Source: Flavobacterium potami (GTDB lineage Bacteria; Bacteroidota; Bacteroidia; Flavobacteriales; Flavobacteriaceae). From it: a DNA stretch of 64,000 nt. This document shows positions 17,261 through 25,580 of the stretch, one piece after another. Below the pieces are notes generated by a model. The model was given only the letters and a program-made list of their open reading frames with translations, did no database searches and was not told the DNA's origin. Numbering within the stretch: the first letter of the stretch is position 1; each line of letters begins with the position of its first letter. Position numbers and translations under genes: made by a program. The stretch spans positions 248,001 through 312,000 of the forward strand of contig NZ_JAINUY010000003.1 in assembly GCF_020026915.1 (NCBI RefSeq), written 5' to 3'.

Positions 17261-18767
17261 ACTCCCTGCAGCCCGTCTGGCGGCCCTATTGAGCCTTGCC
17301 AACTGCGTATTTTTCCATTTTCCCTTCTTCTGTTTTGTGGTCGGGAATCTCAATTACGCGGCATTGAGCGGCATATTGACCATCGCCAGCCTCATAGTGC
17401 TGATGCTTGTGCTGGATTTTCTGGTCTTTTATCTGCTGCTCTACCTTACCGGAATTTTCGGCAGAATCCTCATTTCGCTTTTTTTTGCGGTCAGTGCCGC
17501 GGCGCTCTATTTCATCAATGCCTATAGCGTGATCATAGACGAAAGCATGATTGGGAATATCCTAAACACCAATTATGCGGAATCAAGCGCCTATTTCTCG
17601 CTCAGAATGGTTCTTTATGTGCTTGTGCTCGGCATAGTTCCCGCCGTGGCGCTCTTCAGGATTAAGGCCGTAAAAGAGCCCCTTAAAAGGTTTGCGCTGC
17701 TCTGCGGCGGCAGTCTGCTTATTGCCCTGGCGCTGGTTTTTGTCAATTCCTCCAGCTGGCTCTGGATCGACAAGAATTCCAAAAAATTGGGAGGGCTGGC
17801 AATGCCATGGTCCTATGCGGTCAACACCTCGCTGTTTTACGCGCACCAGTATAAGAAAAACCAGAAGGAAATCCTGCTTCCCGATGCCCACATCAGGGAC
17901 AAAAAAAAATCAATTGTGGTGCTGGTCATTGGGGAATCCGCAAGAAAGGCCAATTTCTCGCTCTACGGCTATGGTAAAAATACAAATCCGCTGCTTGGAG
18001 CCACAGAAAATGTGCACCCCTTAAGCGCAGTGTCTGCCGCGACCTATACCACGGCAGGTGTCAAGGCAATCCTGGATTATAAAAAGACCGATGAGCTTTA
18101 TGAAATACTGCCCAACTACCTTTTCCGCAATAATGTGGAGGTCATCTGGAGGACCTCCAATTGGGGGGAGCCCCCGCTTCATATCAAAAATTACCAGGAC
18201 AGGAAATACCTCTCAAAGGCCTGCAAAGGCGGAAATTGCGGCTACGACGAGATTCTGCTGGCCCTTTTCAAAGAGCAAATACTGGCAAGCACAAAAGATA
18301 AAATACTTCTGGTGCTGCACACCAGCACCAGCCACGGGCCCAGCTACAGCACTAAGTATCCTGCAGGCTTCGAGAAGTTCAGCCCGGTCTGCAGAAGCGT
18401 TGAGCTTGCAGACTGCTCAACGCAGGAACTCATGAATTCTTACGACAATACCATTGTCTATACCGACTACCTTTTAAGCCGCGTAATCGCAGACTTGAAA
18501 GAGCTCAGGGAATTTGACAGCACGATGATTTTTGTTTCGGATCACGGCGAGTCCCTAGGTGAAAATAATCTCTACATGCACGGCCTGCCGATGGGCATTG
18601 CCCCGCGGGAGCAGTTTGAGATACCCTTTATTGTCTGGGTATCGCCCGGCTCGAAAAAACTCAAGGCCAATAAGACGGTGTCCCAGTACCATGTTTTTCA
18701 CAGTGTGCTGAAATTTCTGGATATAGAAAGCCCCATATATGATGAAAAAATGAACATTTACCAATAG
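17247..18767 (+). CDS. Phosphoethanolamine-lipid A transferase (EptA-like)
   Basis: A 506-residue inner-membrane enzyme with five N-terminal membrane helices (about residues 10-165) and a periplasmic alkaline-phosphatase-superfamily domain. Motifs: VLVIGESARKANFSLYGY (metal ligand Glu), the nucleophile Thr region VSAATYTTAG, THTS-like HTSTSHGPSY, and the C-terminal FVSDHGESLGENNLYMHG with Asp/His metal ligands. The enzyme moves phosphoethanolamine from phosphatidylethanolamine to lipid A and leaves diacylglycerol. This lowers negative surface charge and protects against cationic peptides. Translationally coupled to the PAP2 gene. EptA-type and MCR-type enzymes share this fold; this one sits with its own regulators, so a chromosomal system is more likely. 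Confidence 0.88.
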   Translation: MLKGRLPAARLAALLSLANCVFFHFPFFCFVVGNLNYAALSGILTIASLIVLMLVLDFLVFYLLLYLTGIFGRILISLFFAVSAAALYFINAYSVIIDESMIGNILNTNYAESSAYFSLRMVLYVLVLGIVPAVALFRIKAVKEPLKRFALLCGGSLLIALALVFVNSSSWLWIDKNSKKLGGLAMPWSYAVNTSLFYAHQYKKNQKEILLPDAHIRDKKKSIVVLVIGESARKANFSLYGYGKNTNPLLGATENVHPLSAVSAATYTTAGVKAILDYKKTDELYEILPNYLFRNNVEVIWRTSNWGEPPLHIKNYQDRKYLSKACKGGNCGYDEILLALFKEQILASTKDKILLVLHTSTSHGPSYSTKYPAGFEKFSPVCRSVELADCSTQELMNSYDNTIVYTDYLLSRVIADLKELREFDSTMIFVSDHGESLGENNLYMHGLPMGIAPREQFEIPFIVWVSPGSKKLKANKTVSQYHVFHSVLKFLDIESPIYDEKMNIYQ

Positions 18768-18807
18768 CAGTCAAACAATCGGCATCAGCCAAAAAAATTA
18801 ATTTCAT

Positions 18808-19458
18808 ATGAATAAAACTGTATTTATAAACAGGCTCAGCAACAGGTCGAGGCTGGCAATTTCTGCATCGGCGGGTCTGCTCACGGCCATTGTCCTTGAG
18901 ATCGGAACCAGCAGGCCCTCTGTGCACATCATGGCGGTCTGGCTGGCTTTTTCCCTTACCCAGCTGTTCTTCTCCTGGTTTACCATTCTCACCTGCCGTC
19001 TGGATGAGCTCAAAAAAAATGCCAAAGACCAGGATTCGGGACGCGCAGTGCTCTCCCTTTTCATGCTCCTTACAACAGCGGTCAGCCTTTTGGGAATTGT
19101 GCTTCTGTATGTTTCAGCCGAGCAGAAGACAGGCCCCGAACTGGCGCTGCATGTGGTGATGACACTTTCATCGGTGGGAACCGCTTGGGCAATTGTCCAC
19201 ACTACCTTTGCCTTTAAATACGCCAATCTGCACTATTCGCTGAACGGCCTTGATTTTCCGGGTAAGGGAGAACCTGACTATCTGGACTTTGTCTATTTCT
19301 CCTTTGTGATCGGCACCACTTTCCAGGTATCGGATGTAGCCATACTGGACCGCAGGATAAGGCGCACCGCACTGGTGCACGGAGTGCTCTCCTTTATGTT
19401 CAATACCACCATCCTGGCATTGAGCATCAATATAATCTCAAGCATGGTCCAGAAATAA
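18808..19458 (+). CDS. DUF1345 family membrane protein
   Basis: A 216-residue multi-pass membrane protein with about five spans. The family signature is in the second half: VHTTFAFKYANLHY, then GLDFPGKGEPDYLDFVYFSF and GTTFQVSDVAI. Function of DUF1345 is not established. It lies 40 bp after the eptA-like gene on the same strand and is probably the last gene of the pap2-eptA operon. GC content is as high as that of its neighbours. Confidence 0.85.
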   Translation: MNKTVFINRLSNRSRLAISASAGLLTAIVLEIGTSRPSVHIMAVWLAFSLTQLFFSWFTILTCRLDELKKNAKDQDSGRAVLSLFMLLTTAVSLLGIVLLYVSAEQKTGPELALHVVMTLSSVGTAWAIVHTTFAFKYANLHYSLNGLDFPGKGEPDYLDFVYFSFVIGTTFQVSDVAILDRRIRRTALVHGVLSFMFNTTILALSINIISSMVQK

Positions 19459-19536
19459 GGCAATGCGGATAATGCCGCATCTGGCGGCTAATGCGCACAA
19501 ATCAGAGATTAAAATGTTAAAAAACGGAATATGCCT

Positions 19537-19579
19537 AAAAATTCAGAATAAATTCAAAATTGGATTGTAAACTTAGCGG
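19537..19579 (+). promoter_or_regulatory. Shared operator-like motif, copy 2 (upstream of response regulator)
   Basis: AAAAATTCAG, AATAAATTCA, AAATTG and GATTGTAAACTTAGCGG follow the same order and spacing as copy 1, with a less conserved first half-site. It lies about 120 bp before the regulator start, as expected for autoregulation. Confidence 0.6.
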
Positions 19580-19696
19580 TTTTTGGAATAACTGAATAAG
19601 CGGGGATAAAATTAGGCAGGGACAGCATGGGATTCGGTTCTAATTTAGTAAATTTATTATCCCGCAGATCAGTTACCAGCATATAATCCGATTACA

Positions 19697-20371
19697 ATGA
19701 AGGTTTTAATTATCGAAGACGAGCAGGATATCGCTCAGAGCATACAGGGCTATTTTAAGGGAGAAGGCGTCAAATGCGAGACAGCGCACAGCTATGTGCA
19801 GGCAATCCACAAGATTGACAATTACGATTATGACTGCATACTGCTTGACCTTGGCCTTCCCGACGGGGACGGATTTGACATATTGCGCGAGCTCAGGAGC
19901 AAGGACAAGACCGACGGGGTGATTATCATATCGGCCAAAGAGACCCTTGAGGCAAGGATTGAGGGCTTCAGCCTTGGCGCCGACGATTACCTCACCAAAC
20001 CCTTCCACCTCGCCGAACTGCTGGTTAGGATGCAGGCCCTTGTGAGGCGCAGGAATTTCAGGGGAAGCAACAGGGTGGTCTTCAAGGAAATCCAGATTGA
20101 GGTTTTCACCAAAACGGTCCTGGTCAGCGGCCAAAAGCTGGAGCTAACCAGAAAGGAGCTCAACCTGCTGCTGTTCCTGATCGGAAATAATGATAAAGTG
20201 CTTTCAAAATCCGCCATTGCCGAGCATCTTTCAGGCGATATGGCCGACATGCTCGACAGCCACGACTTCATATACGCCCATATTAAAAACCTCAAAAAGA
20301 AACTCGCCAAAGCAGGCTCCGGCGACTACATCAAAACTGTCTACGGCGAAGGATACAAATGGGAAAAATGA
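19697..20371 (+). CDS. OmpR/PhoB-family response regulator (BasR/PmrA-like)
   Basis: A 224-residue regulator. The receiver has the acidic pair in IIEDEQD, the phospho-acceptor Asp in ILLDLGLPDGDG (about residue 53) and Lys in DDYLTKPFH. The C-terminal winged helix (about residues 125-223) has ELTRKELNLL and ends with the wing sequence TVYGEGYKW. It overlaps the kinase gene by 13 bp. Given its position among eptA, PAP2 and LTA-synthase-like genes, I infer that it controls envelope modification in response to cationic peptides or metals, as BasRS/PmrAB do. The repeated motif upstream of four transcription units is the likely target. Confidence 0.9.
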   Translation: MKVLIIEDEQDIAQSIQGYFKGEGVKCETAHSYVQAIHKIDNYDYDCILLDLGLPDGDGFDILRELRSKDKTDGVIIISAKETLEARIEGFSLGADDYLTKPFHLAELLVRMQALVRRRNFRGSNRVVFKEIQIEVFTKTVLVSGQKLELTRKELNLLLFLIGNNDKVLSKSAIAEHLSGDMADMLDSHDFIYAHIKNLKKKLAKAGSGDYIKTVYGEGYKWEK

Positions 20372-21684
20372 ACACAAAAAAACTGCTCAGCAAAACAACC
20401 CGCGATTTTCTGATCCTGGCGGCAGCCATTCTGCTGATCTGCGCGCCGATATTCTACTATGTGAGCCAGTGGCTCTACATCTATGAAACCGAAGAGGTCC
20501 TCGTGCAGCACAAGAACGCCTTCGTGAATCAGAGCAGCAGGAATTTTACACCCGAGGACATCAAGACCTGGAACAGGTTCAACCTGCATTTCACCATCCT
20601 GCCCGATATGGGGGTCACCAAAGATTCCATAGTGGGCACCATGGTCGAGGATTCCACTGCCGAAGAGAAGGAGCCTTTCCGCATCATCTACGCGCCGGTG
20701 CAGATTGCAGGCAAAACATACACCTACACCGAGAAGATCCATCTTCTGGAAATGGAGCGCATGGTATTCAGCATAGCCGGAATGTTCACCTTCATACTGC
20801 TGGTGCTTTTCATCGGCATTGTGTGGCTTTCCAAAAAGACGGCCTCCAAACGCTGGATGCCCTTCTACAACACCCTGGACCAGATACATGAATTTGAGAT
20901 AGACAAAAGCAAGCCGCCCCATTTCATCAAATCAGACATCGATGAATTTGAACGCCTCAACAGAAGCCTAGAGGCGCTCATTGAAAAAAATACCGCCATC
21001 TACAAAAGCCAGAGGGAATTTGTGGAAAATGCGGCGCACGAGCTTCAGACCCCCCTAGCGCTGTTCCAGAATAAGATCGACACCCTGTTCCAGATGGATC
21101 TCAACAAAGATCAGACCCACGTGCTTGGCACGCTGAGCAGGGATGTGGCAAAACTCAACAGGCTCAACAAAAACCTGCTGCTGCTCTCCAAAATGGAGCA
21201 TGAGGCCTATCTGGATAAAAGCACCATCTCGGTCAACGCCCATATTGAAAAGCACCTGGACTTCTTCACCGAACAGGCCGACCAGAAGCAGGTGTCCATC
21301 AGTATGCAGATCTCCGAAAGCCTGCAGATATATGGCAATCCTGTCCTTGGGGAAATCCTGATCAACAACCTTGTGCTCAATGCCATACGGCACAACCGCA
21401 GCGGAGGGAATATCATCATCAGGACCATGCCCGACGAGCTGCTGATCCTAAACACGGGAGTGCCTTCGCCGCTGCCCATAGAAAAGCTCTTCAACCGGTT
21501 TTTTAACGGCGGCACCTCGGCAAACGGCACCGGACTGGGTCTGGCAATCATCAGGAAGATAGCCGAAATAAGCGGCTGGAGGGTCAGCTATTCATTCTAT
21601 AAGGGACTGCACAGCTTCAGCGTTCGTTTCCAGCGCCGCGCGCTGGGCTCTTCAAACGGCCAGGCACCCTGGAGGAATGGCTGA
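20359..21684 (+). CDS. Sensor histidine kinase (BasS/PmrB-like)
   Basis: A 441-residue membrane kinase: first helix at about residues 15-35, a periplasmic sensor part of about 95 residues, a second helix at about 133-155, a linker, and a HisKA domain with the phospho-acceptor His in ENAAHELQTPLALFQNKI. The HATPase has the N box LINNLVLNAIRHN, a weak F/G1 box (ILNTGVPSPLP, without the usual DxGxG) and the G2 box GTGLGLAIIRKIAE. Cognate partner of the overlapping response regulator. The acidic periplasmic stretch (DSTAEEKEPF) could be a place to bind cationic ligands or metals, but this is only a guess. Confidence 0.88.
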   Translation: MGKMNTKKLLSKTTRDFLILAAAILLICAPIFYYVSQWLYIYETEEVLVQHKNAFVNQSSRNFTPEDIKTWNRFNLHFTILPDMGVTKDSIVGTMVEDSTAEEKEPFRIIYAPVQIAGKTYTYTEKIHLLEMERMVFSIAGMFTFILLVLFIGIVWLSKKTASKRWMPFYNTLDQIHEFEIDKSKPPHFIKSDIDEFERLNRSLEALIEKNTAIYKSQREFVENAAHELQTPLALFQNKIDTLFQMDLNKDQTHVLGTLSRDVAKLNRLNKNLLLLSKMEHEAYLDKSTISVNAHIEKHLDFFTEQADQKQVSISMQISESLQIYGNPVLGEILINNLVLNAIRHNRSGGNIIIRTMPDELLILNTGVPSPLPIEKLFNRFFNGGTSANGTGLGLAIIRKIAEISGWRVSYSFYKGLHSFSVRFQRRALGSSNGQAPWRNG

Positions 21685-21739
21685 AAGGGCTTCGCAGATA
21701 ATTTTTCATAAACTCGGCCTTTATTTCTTAATAAAAACC

Positions 21740-21780
21740 AAAAATTCAGAATGATTACAACATTGCAATGTAAACTTTGC
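21740..21780 (+). promoter_or_regulatory. Shared operator-like motif, copy 3 (upstream of LTA-synthase-like gene)
   Basis: AAAAATTCAGAATG, ATTACAACATTG and CAATGTAAACTTTGC. It contains the palindrome ACATTGCAATGT. It ends only 18 bp before the proposed start codon at 21798, so the site may overlap the promoter or the true start may be downstream. Confidence 0.6.
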
Positions 21781-21797
21781 TGAGTTATTATTGAGTT

Positions 21798-23756
21798 ATG
21801 AGCAAATTGTCTTTGAGAACCGGCAGATACGCGCTGCTGGTTCACTTTATTGCGTGGTTTTTATTATTTTCACAGCTATTAAGAGTTATATTTCTAATCT
21901 GGCAGCACGATCAGGTTTCCCTAAATGTCCTGGATGCCGCCCGCACGCTGCTAACCGGATTTTTCTTTGATCTGGGCACCATTGTCCTGATTTCTTTTCC
22001 CGCCGTCCTATACTATACCGTATTTGCCGGCAGATGGACCGGCTCCATCGCCGATAGGGCCATCACCTGGTTCTTTATCTCGGTGAACGTATTTATTCTG
22101 GTCTTCACCTTTCTGGCTGAAATCACCTTCTGGGATGAGTTCAGGACACGCTTCAATTTTATTGCCGTGGACTACCTGATCTACACCTATGAGGTTATTG
22201 CCAATATACAGGAGTCCTATCCCCTGCCGCTTCTGATTGCATCAGTGCTGGCAGTGACGGCACTTGTCCTTTTTGCCTTCCACAGATCAAAAGCCTTTGC
22301 TGCCGCATTCGCCCATAATGCGGACATAGTGAAGAGGGTTTCCATACTGCTTGTCTTTACGGCGGCAGCTTCTTTTTATATCACCTTTATCTCCAGCAGC
22401 CAGGCCGAATGGTCCCCAAACCGCTATAATTCCGAAATCTCCAAATCAGGGATCTATTCCTTTTTTGCCGCCTTCCGCAACAATCAGATGAAATACGAGC
22501 GCTTCTACACCACCATCAGCAATGACAGGGCATTCGGCATCGTAAAATCAAAACTACGCGACAGCACCGTGTCCTATGCCTCAACAGGCTATTCGATCCA
22601 CCGCAGCATAAAGGATGCCCAGACCCCTCTTGAGAGGAAAAACGTCGTATTTGTGCTCATGGAGTCCTTCAGCGCCGGTTTTATGAATGAATTCGGAAAC
22701 AGGCAGAACCTGACCCCTTTCCTGGACAGCCTTGCCCAGAAGAGCGTCTTTTTCAATAATATGTACGCCACCGGAACCCGGACCGTAAGGGGAATGGAGG
22801 CCGTTACGCTTTGCATCCCCCCGACCCCAGGGCAGTCCATCGTAAAAAGGCCCGATAACCAGAACCTTTTTACCATCAGCAACGTCTTTAGGTCCAAAAA
22901 CTACCAGTGCAGCTTCTTTTACGGCGGGGACGGCTATTTCGACAACATGAACTCCTATTTCGGAGGCAACGGATTCACCATATACGACCGCGGACGCGGA
23001 AGCGTGCTCAGCGACCGGATCAAGACCGTGCGCCATAATATTGCAGACAGCGAAGTCACCTTTGAGAATGCCTGGGGTATCTGCGATGAGGATATCTTCA
23101 ATAAAATGCTCAGCACCGCCGACCGGCAGTACAAGGAAGGAAAACCGTTCCTGAATTTTGTAATGACGACCTCCAACCACAGGCCGTACACCTATCCGTC
23201 AGGCAGAATTGACATCCCGTCGGGAACAGGACGCGAGGGCGCTGTGAAATATGCGGACTATGCACTTAAAAGGCTCTTTGCCGAGGCATCCAAAAAGCCG
23301 TGGTACAAAAATACGGTCTTCATCATAATAGCGGACCACTGCGCCAGCAGCGCCGGGAAGGATGAGATTGACATTGCCAACTACCATATACCCGCTTTCA
23401 TAGCAAACCTGCCCGAAGCAGAAAATCGGAAGATAGGCGCGCAGTGCTCGCAGATCGATCTCTGGCCGACGGTCTTTTCGCTCTTCAGATGGCATTATGA
23501 ATCGGATTTCTTCGGAAGGGATGTCCTTGCGCAGAATTTTGAGCAGCGCGCGTTTCTGGGAACCTACCGCAAGCTGGCACTGATGAAGGGCAGCAGGGTG
23601 ATGATTCTCTCCGACCAGCAGAAGCAGGCCTTCTACAGCTGGAAAAAATCCGACAACAGCCTCACTCCCCTTGCGATGGACAGAAGCTTTCTGGAGGAGA
23701 CCATAGCATGGTACCAGACGGCCGATTACCTTTTTACAAACAAACTTCTAAAATAA
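21798..23756 (+). CDS. LTA synthase-like phosphotransferase (alkaline phosphatase superfamily)
   Basis: A 652-residue protein with five N-terminal membrane helices (to about residue 200) and a periplasmic sulfatase-like domain. Motifs: VLMESFSAGFMNEFG (metal-binding Glu), the nucleophile Thr in NNMYATGTRTVRG, a long GGDGYFDN segment, TTSNHRPY, and the Asp-His pair in IIIADHCAS. LtaS-type enzymes transfer phosphoglycerol from phosphatidylglycerol and release diacylglycerol. In Gram-negative bacteria relatives decorate glycans or lipids. It is followed at 3 bp by a diacylglycerol kinase gene, which fits removal of the by-product. The acceptor substrate is unknown. Confidence 0.85.
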   Translation: MSKLSLRTGRYALLVHFIAWFLLFSQLLRVIFLIWQHDQVSLNVLDAARTLLTGFFFDLGTIVLISFPAVLYYTVFAGRWTGSIADRAITWFFISVNVFILVFTFLAEITFWDEFRTRFNFIAVDYLIYTYEVIANIQESYPLPLLIASVLAVTALVLFAFHRSKAFAAAFAHNADIVKRVSILLVFTAAASFYITFISSSQAEWSPNRYNSEISKSGIYSFFAAFRNNQMKYERFYTTISNDRAFGIVKSKLRDSTVSYASTGYSIHRSIKDAQTPLERKNVVFVLMESFSAGFMNEFGNRQNLTPFLDSLAQKSVFFNNMYATGTRTVRGMEAVTLCIPPTPGQSIVKRPDNQNLFTISNVFRSKNYQCSFFYGGDGYFDNMNSYFGGNGFTIYDRGRGSVLSDRIKTVRHNIADSEVTFENAWGICDEDIFNKMLSTADRQYKEGKPFLNFVMTTSNHRPYTYPSGRIDIPSGTGREGAVKYADYALKRLFAEASKKPWYKNTVFIIIADHCASSAGKDEIDIANYHIPAFIANLPEAENRKIGAQCSQIDLWPTVFSLFRWHYESDFFGRDVLAQNFEQRAFLGTYRKLALMKGSRVMILSDQQKQAFYSWKKSDNSLTPLAMDRSFLEETIAWYQTADYLFTNKLLK

Positions 23757-23759
23757 GCG

Positions 23760-24638
23760 ATGACCTATATACATTTCATTATAAATCCCGTCTCCGGAGA
23801 CGGACGCCACAGCCTGTCCGATCTTTACATCAGGCAGTTCTTTCCCGCCGACCGCTTCAAGATCAGGGCCGATTACACCCTGCGAAAAAAGCACGCGCTT
23901 TCCCTTACCGCAAGCGCACTGGAGCAGAATCCCGATATCATAGTGGCCTGCGGCGGGGACGGCACCATCAATGAGGTCGCCTCATGCCTGATAGGCACGG
24001 GGGTCGAATTGGGCATCATCCCGCTGGGTTCGGGAAACGGCCTAGCCTCGCATCTGAACATTCCCCACGATATAGAAAAATCCCTTGAAGTGATCAGGGA
24101 TAGGAGAAAAATACGCATTGATGCGGGAAGGATAAACCAGCATTATTTTTTCAGCAATGCGGGTGTGGGCATTGACGCCATGGTCATCAAAAAATACGAG
24201 CATTCCGCAGGAAGGATGCTCTTTTCCTATATCAGGGCCGCTGTCGCCTCCAGCTTCGAATATAAGGCGCAGCCCACCGTTGTCTATTTTGACGACAGGG
24301 TGATCCCCATCAGGCCATTTATGGTTTTTGTCTCCAATTCAAATGAAATGGGATACAGCATGAGCCTTACCCCGGATGCCATGCTCACAGACGGAAGGCT
24401 GAATCTGGTGCTGATACCTGAGCTTTCCTTCATCGAAAAGATAGCCTTGGGCTACCATATACTGAACCGCTCGGTCTCCAGATTCAAAAAGGCCCAGCAC
24501 CATCTGGTGCAGAACCTGTGCGTGGAAATGCCCAACAGGATTTTTACCGACGCCCAGATCGACGGCGAACACTACAAGCTCAGAACCAACAGCTGCAGGA
24601 TCTCGGTAGCTCCCGCAGTACTGACCGTGCTGGTCTAG
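23760..24638 (+). CDS. Diacylglycerol kinase / YegS-type lipid kinase
   Basis: A 292-residue lipid kinase. The DAGK catalytic domain starts with FIINPVSGDGR; the nucleotide-binding motif is CGGDGTINEVASCL (about 67-80), followed by LGIIPLGSGNGLASHL. The C-terminal domain has TDGRLNLVLIP and DAQIDGEHY. It phosphorylates diacylglycerol to phosphatidic acid in the cytoplasmic membrane. It starts 3 bp after the LTA-synthase-like gene, so it is co-transcribed. It probably recycles diacylglycerol released by that enzyme and by the EptA-like transferase. Confidence 0.9.
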   Translation: MTYIHFIINPVSGDGRHSLSDLYIRQFFPADRFKIRADYTLRKKHALSLTASALEQNPDIIVACGGDGTINEVASCLIGTGVELGIIPLGSGNGLASHLNIPHDIEKSLEVIRDRRKIRIDAGRINQHYFFSNAGVGIDAMVIKKYEHSAGRMLFSYIRAAVASSFEYKAQPTVVYFDDRVIPIRPFMVFVSNSNEMGYSMSLTPDAMLTDGRLNLVLIPELSFIEKIALGYHILNRSVSRFKKAQHHLVQNLCVEMPNRIFTDAQIDGEHYKLRTNSCRISVAPAVLTVLV

Positions 24639-24704
24639 AATGGGCATCGCCTTTTTGGGTTTTCCGTCCTGCAGAGCTGTTCTGCAGGCACAGCGGCATA
24701 GCCG

Positions 24705-24929
24705 CTATTTTGCTATCGAACTGCGGTCAGTGTCAAAATCGAGAAGCACCAGCTTCTGGTCATCCAGAAATATCAGCATATCGAGAACCTCGGACTGGTT
24801 CCGCTTTTCATCCTGGGGAGGACTATCGGGAAAAATCAGCGCCGTAAGCTCATCCAGGGCGAAATCCCTCTCCGGGTTATCCCTGAGGATGGTAAGGATT
24901 ACAGCGGAAATATTCAAATGCTTTCTCAT
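24705..24929 (-). CDS. Hypothetical protein (74 aa)
   Basis: A small acidic soluble protein, MRKHLNISAVILTILRDNPE at the start, with two to three predicted helices and a short winged-helix-like look (ISAVILTILRDN, FALDELTALIF), but too short to assign. It is convergent with the lipid kinase gene. Family not recognised. Confidence 0.5.
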   Translation of the reverse strand: MRKHLNISAVILTILRDNPERDFALDELTALIFPDSPPQDEKRNQSEVLDMLIFLDDQKLVLLDFDTDRSSIAK

Positions 24930-24982
24930 AGTTTATATCTTTTGGGGTTGCTCTCCGGCATTAGGGCCGGAAATATGGAATA

Positions 24983-25011
24983 AACCGCAGGCTTTTGGAA
25001 GGCCTGCGGTT
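24983..25011. terminator. Intergenic hairpin
   Basis: A perfect 10-bp stem (AACCGCAGGC at 24983-24992 with GCCTGCGGTT at 25002-25011) around a 9-base loop. It lies between two minus-strand genes, just after the 92-aa gene. There is no long T run on either strand, so termination is only probable. Confidence 0.5.
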
Positions 25012-25039
25012 CTGAATTAACAATTTTCCTCCGCCTTTT

Positions 25040-25318
25040 TCAGGATTCTCCGTTTGGAGTGAGGCTATTGCGGCCAATGCCCTTATCCAAAGCTTTTTCA
25101 GTTGCCTTTTCATGGGGCTTGTCCAGTATGTGGTACAGGACGAAATGCCTGACCCGAACAATGATTCCCAGCACTATCACAAGGCCGAGAATCGTAAGTA
25201 TGATCGTCTTTCCTATATTTACCGCCGAATATTTGTTTTTCCTTCTGACAGGCCTTCCCTTCTGGCCCCTCGGGGTTTTATGGATATTGGGATAGTATTT
25301 TTTATGTCGTTTTTTCAT
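25040..25318 (-). CDS. Small basic single-pass membrane protein (92 aa)
   Basis: The first 30 residues are strongly basic (MKKRHKKYYPNIHKTPRGQK onwards), followed by one membrane helix (about residues 34-54, IILTILGLVIVLGIIV) and a charged tail. The layout suggests an inner-membrane protein with a cytoplasmic, possibly nucleic-acid- or lipid-binding head. It starts 262 bp after the P-type ATPase gene on the same strand. Family not recognised. Confidence 0.55.
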   Translation of the reverse strand: MKKRHKKYYPNIHKTPRGQKGRPVRRKNKYSAVNIGKTIILTILGLVIVLGIIVRVRHFVLYHILDKPHEKATEKALDKGIGRNSLTPNGES

Positions 25319-25580
25319 TTCGGGTAGAATTCGAACGGAAGCCCGACCCGCAGATACAGCTCAATTTGCCATAAGCTGCCGGCAGAACTGCCTGTTCAGT
25401 TATAGGCATGCACGGTCCAGCCCGGTTCTCCAGGGCTTCAGTGCAGCTGAATTCAGGCAAAAGGGAGCCTTGCCGCTATGGCCTGACGGTTCTCCATGCA
25501 ATGGATCCCATCTGCGGCCTGCGGCAAAAAATAAGCGCCAAATATGTAGATTTAAGTGCGGGTGCTCCCTTTTCCCTGCT

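Noticed and set aside
17247..18767. Mobile MCR-type colistin-resistance gene
   Set aside because: The fold is shared, but there is no flanking insertion sequence and the gene sits with a PAP2 partner, its own two-component system and a matching operator, so it looks like a chromosomal EptA system.
22581..23180. 199-codon minus-strand open frame inside the LTA-synthase-like gene
   Set aside because: Antisense shadow of a gene with clear motifs; no start context and no domain.
25319..25580. Possible small ORF (25470-25787, plus) or RNA after the P-type ATPase
   Set aside because: The frame runs antisense into the ATPase gene and lacks coding character; only weak, distant inverted repeats are seen.
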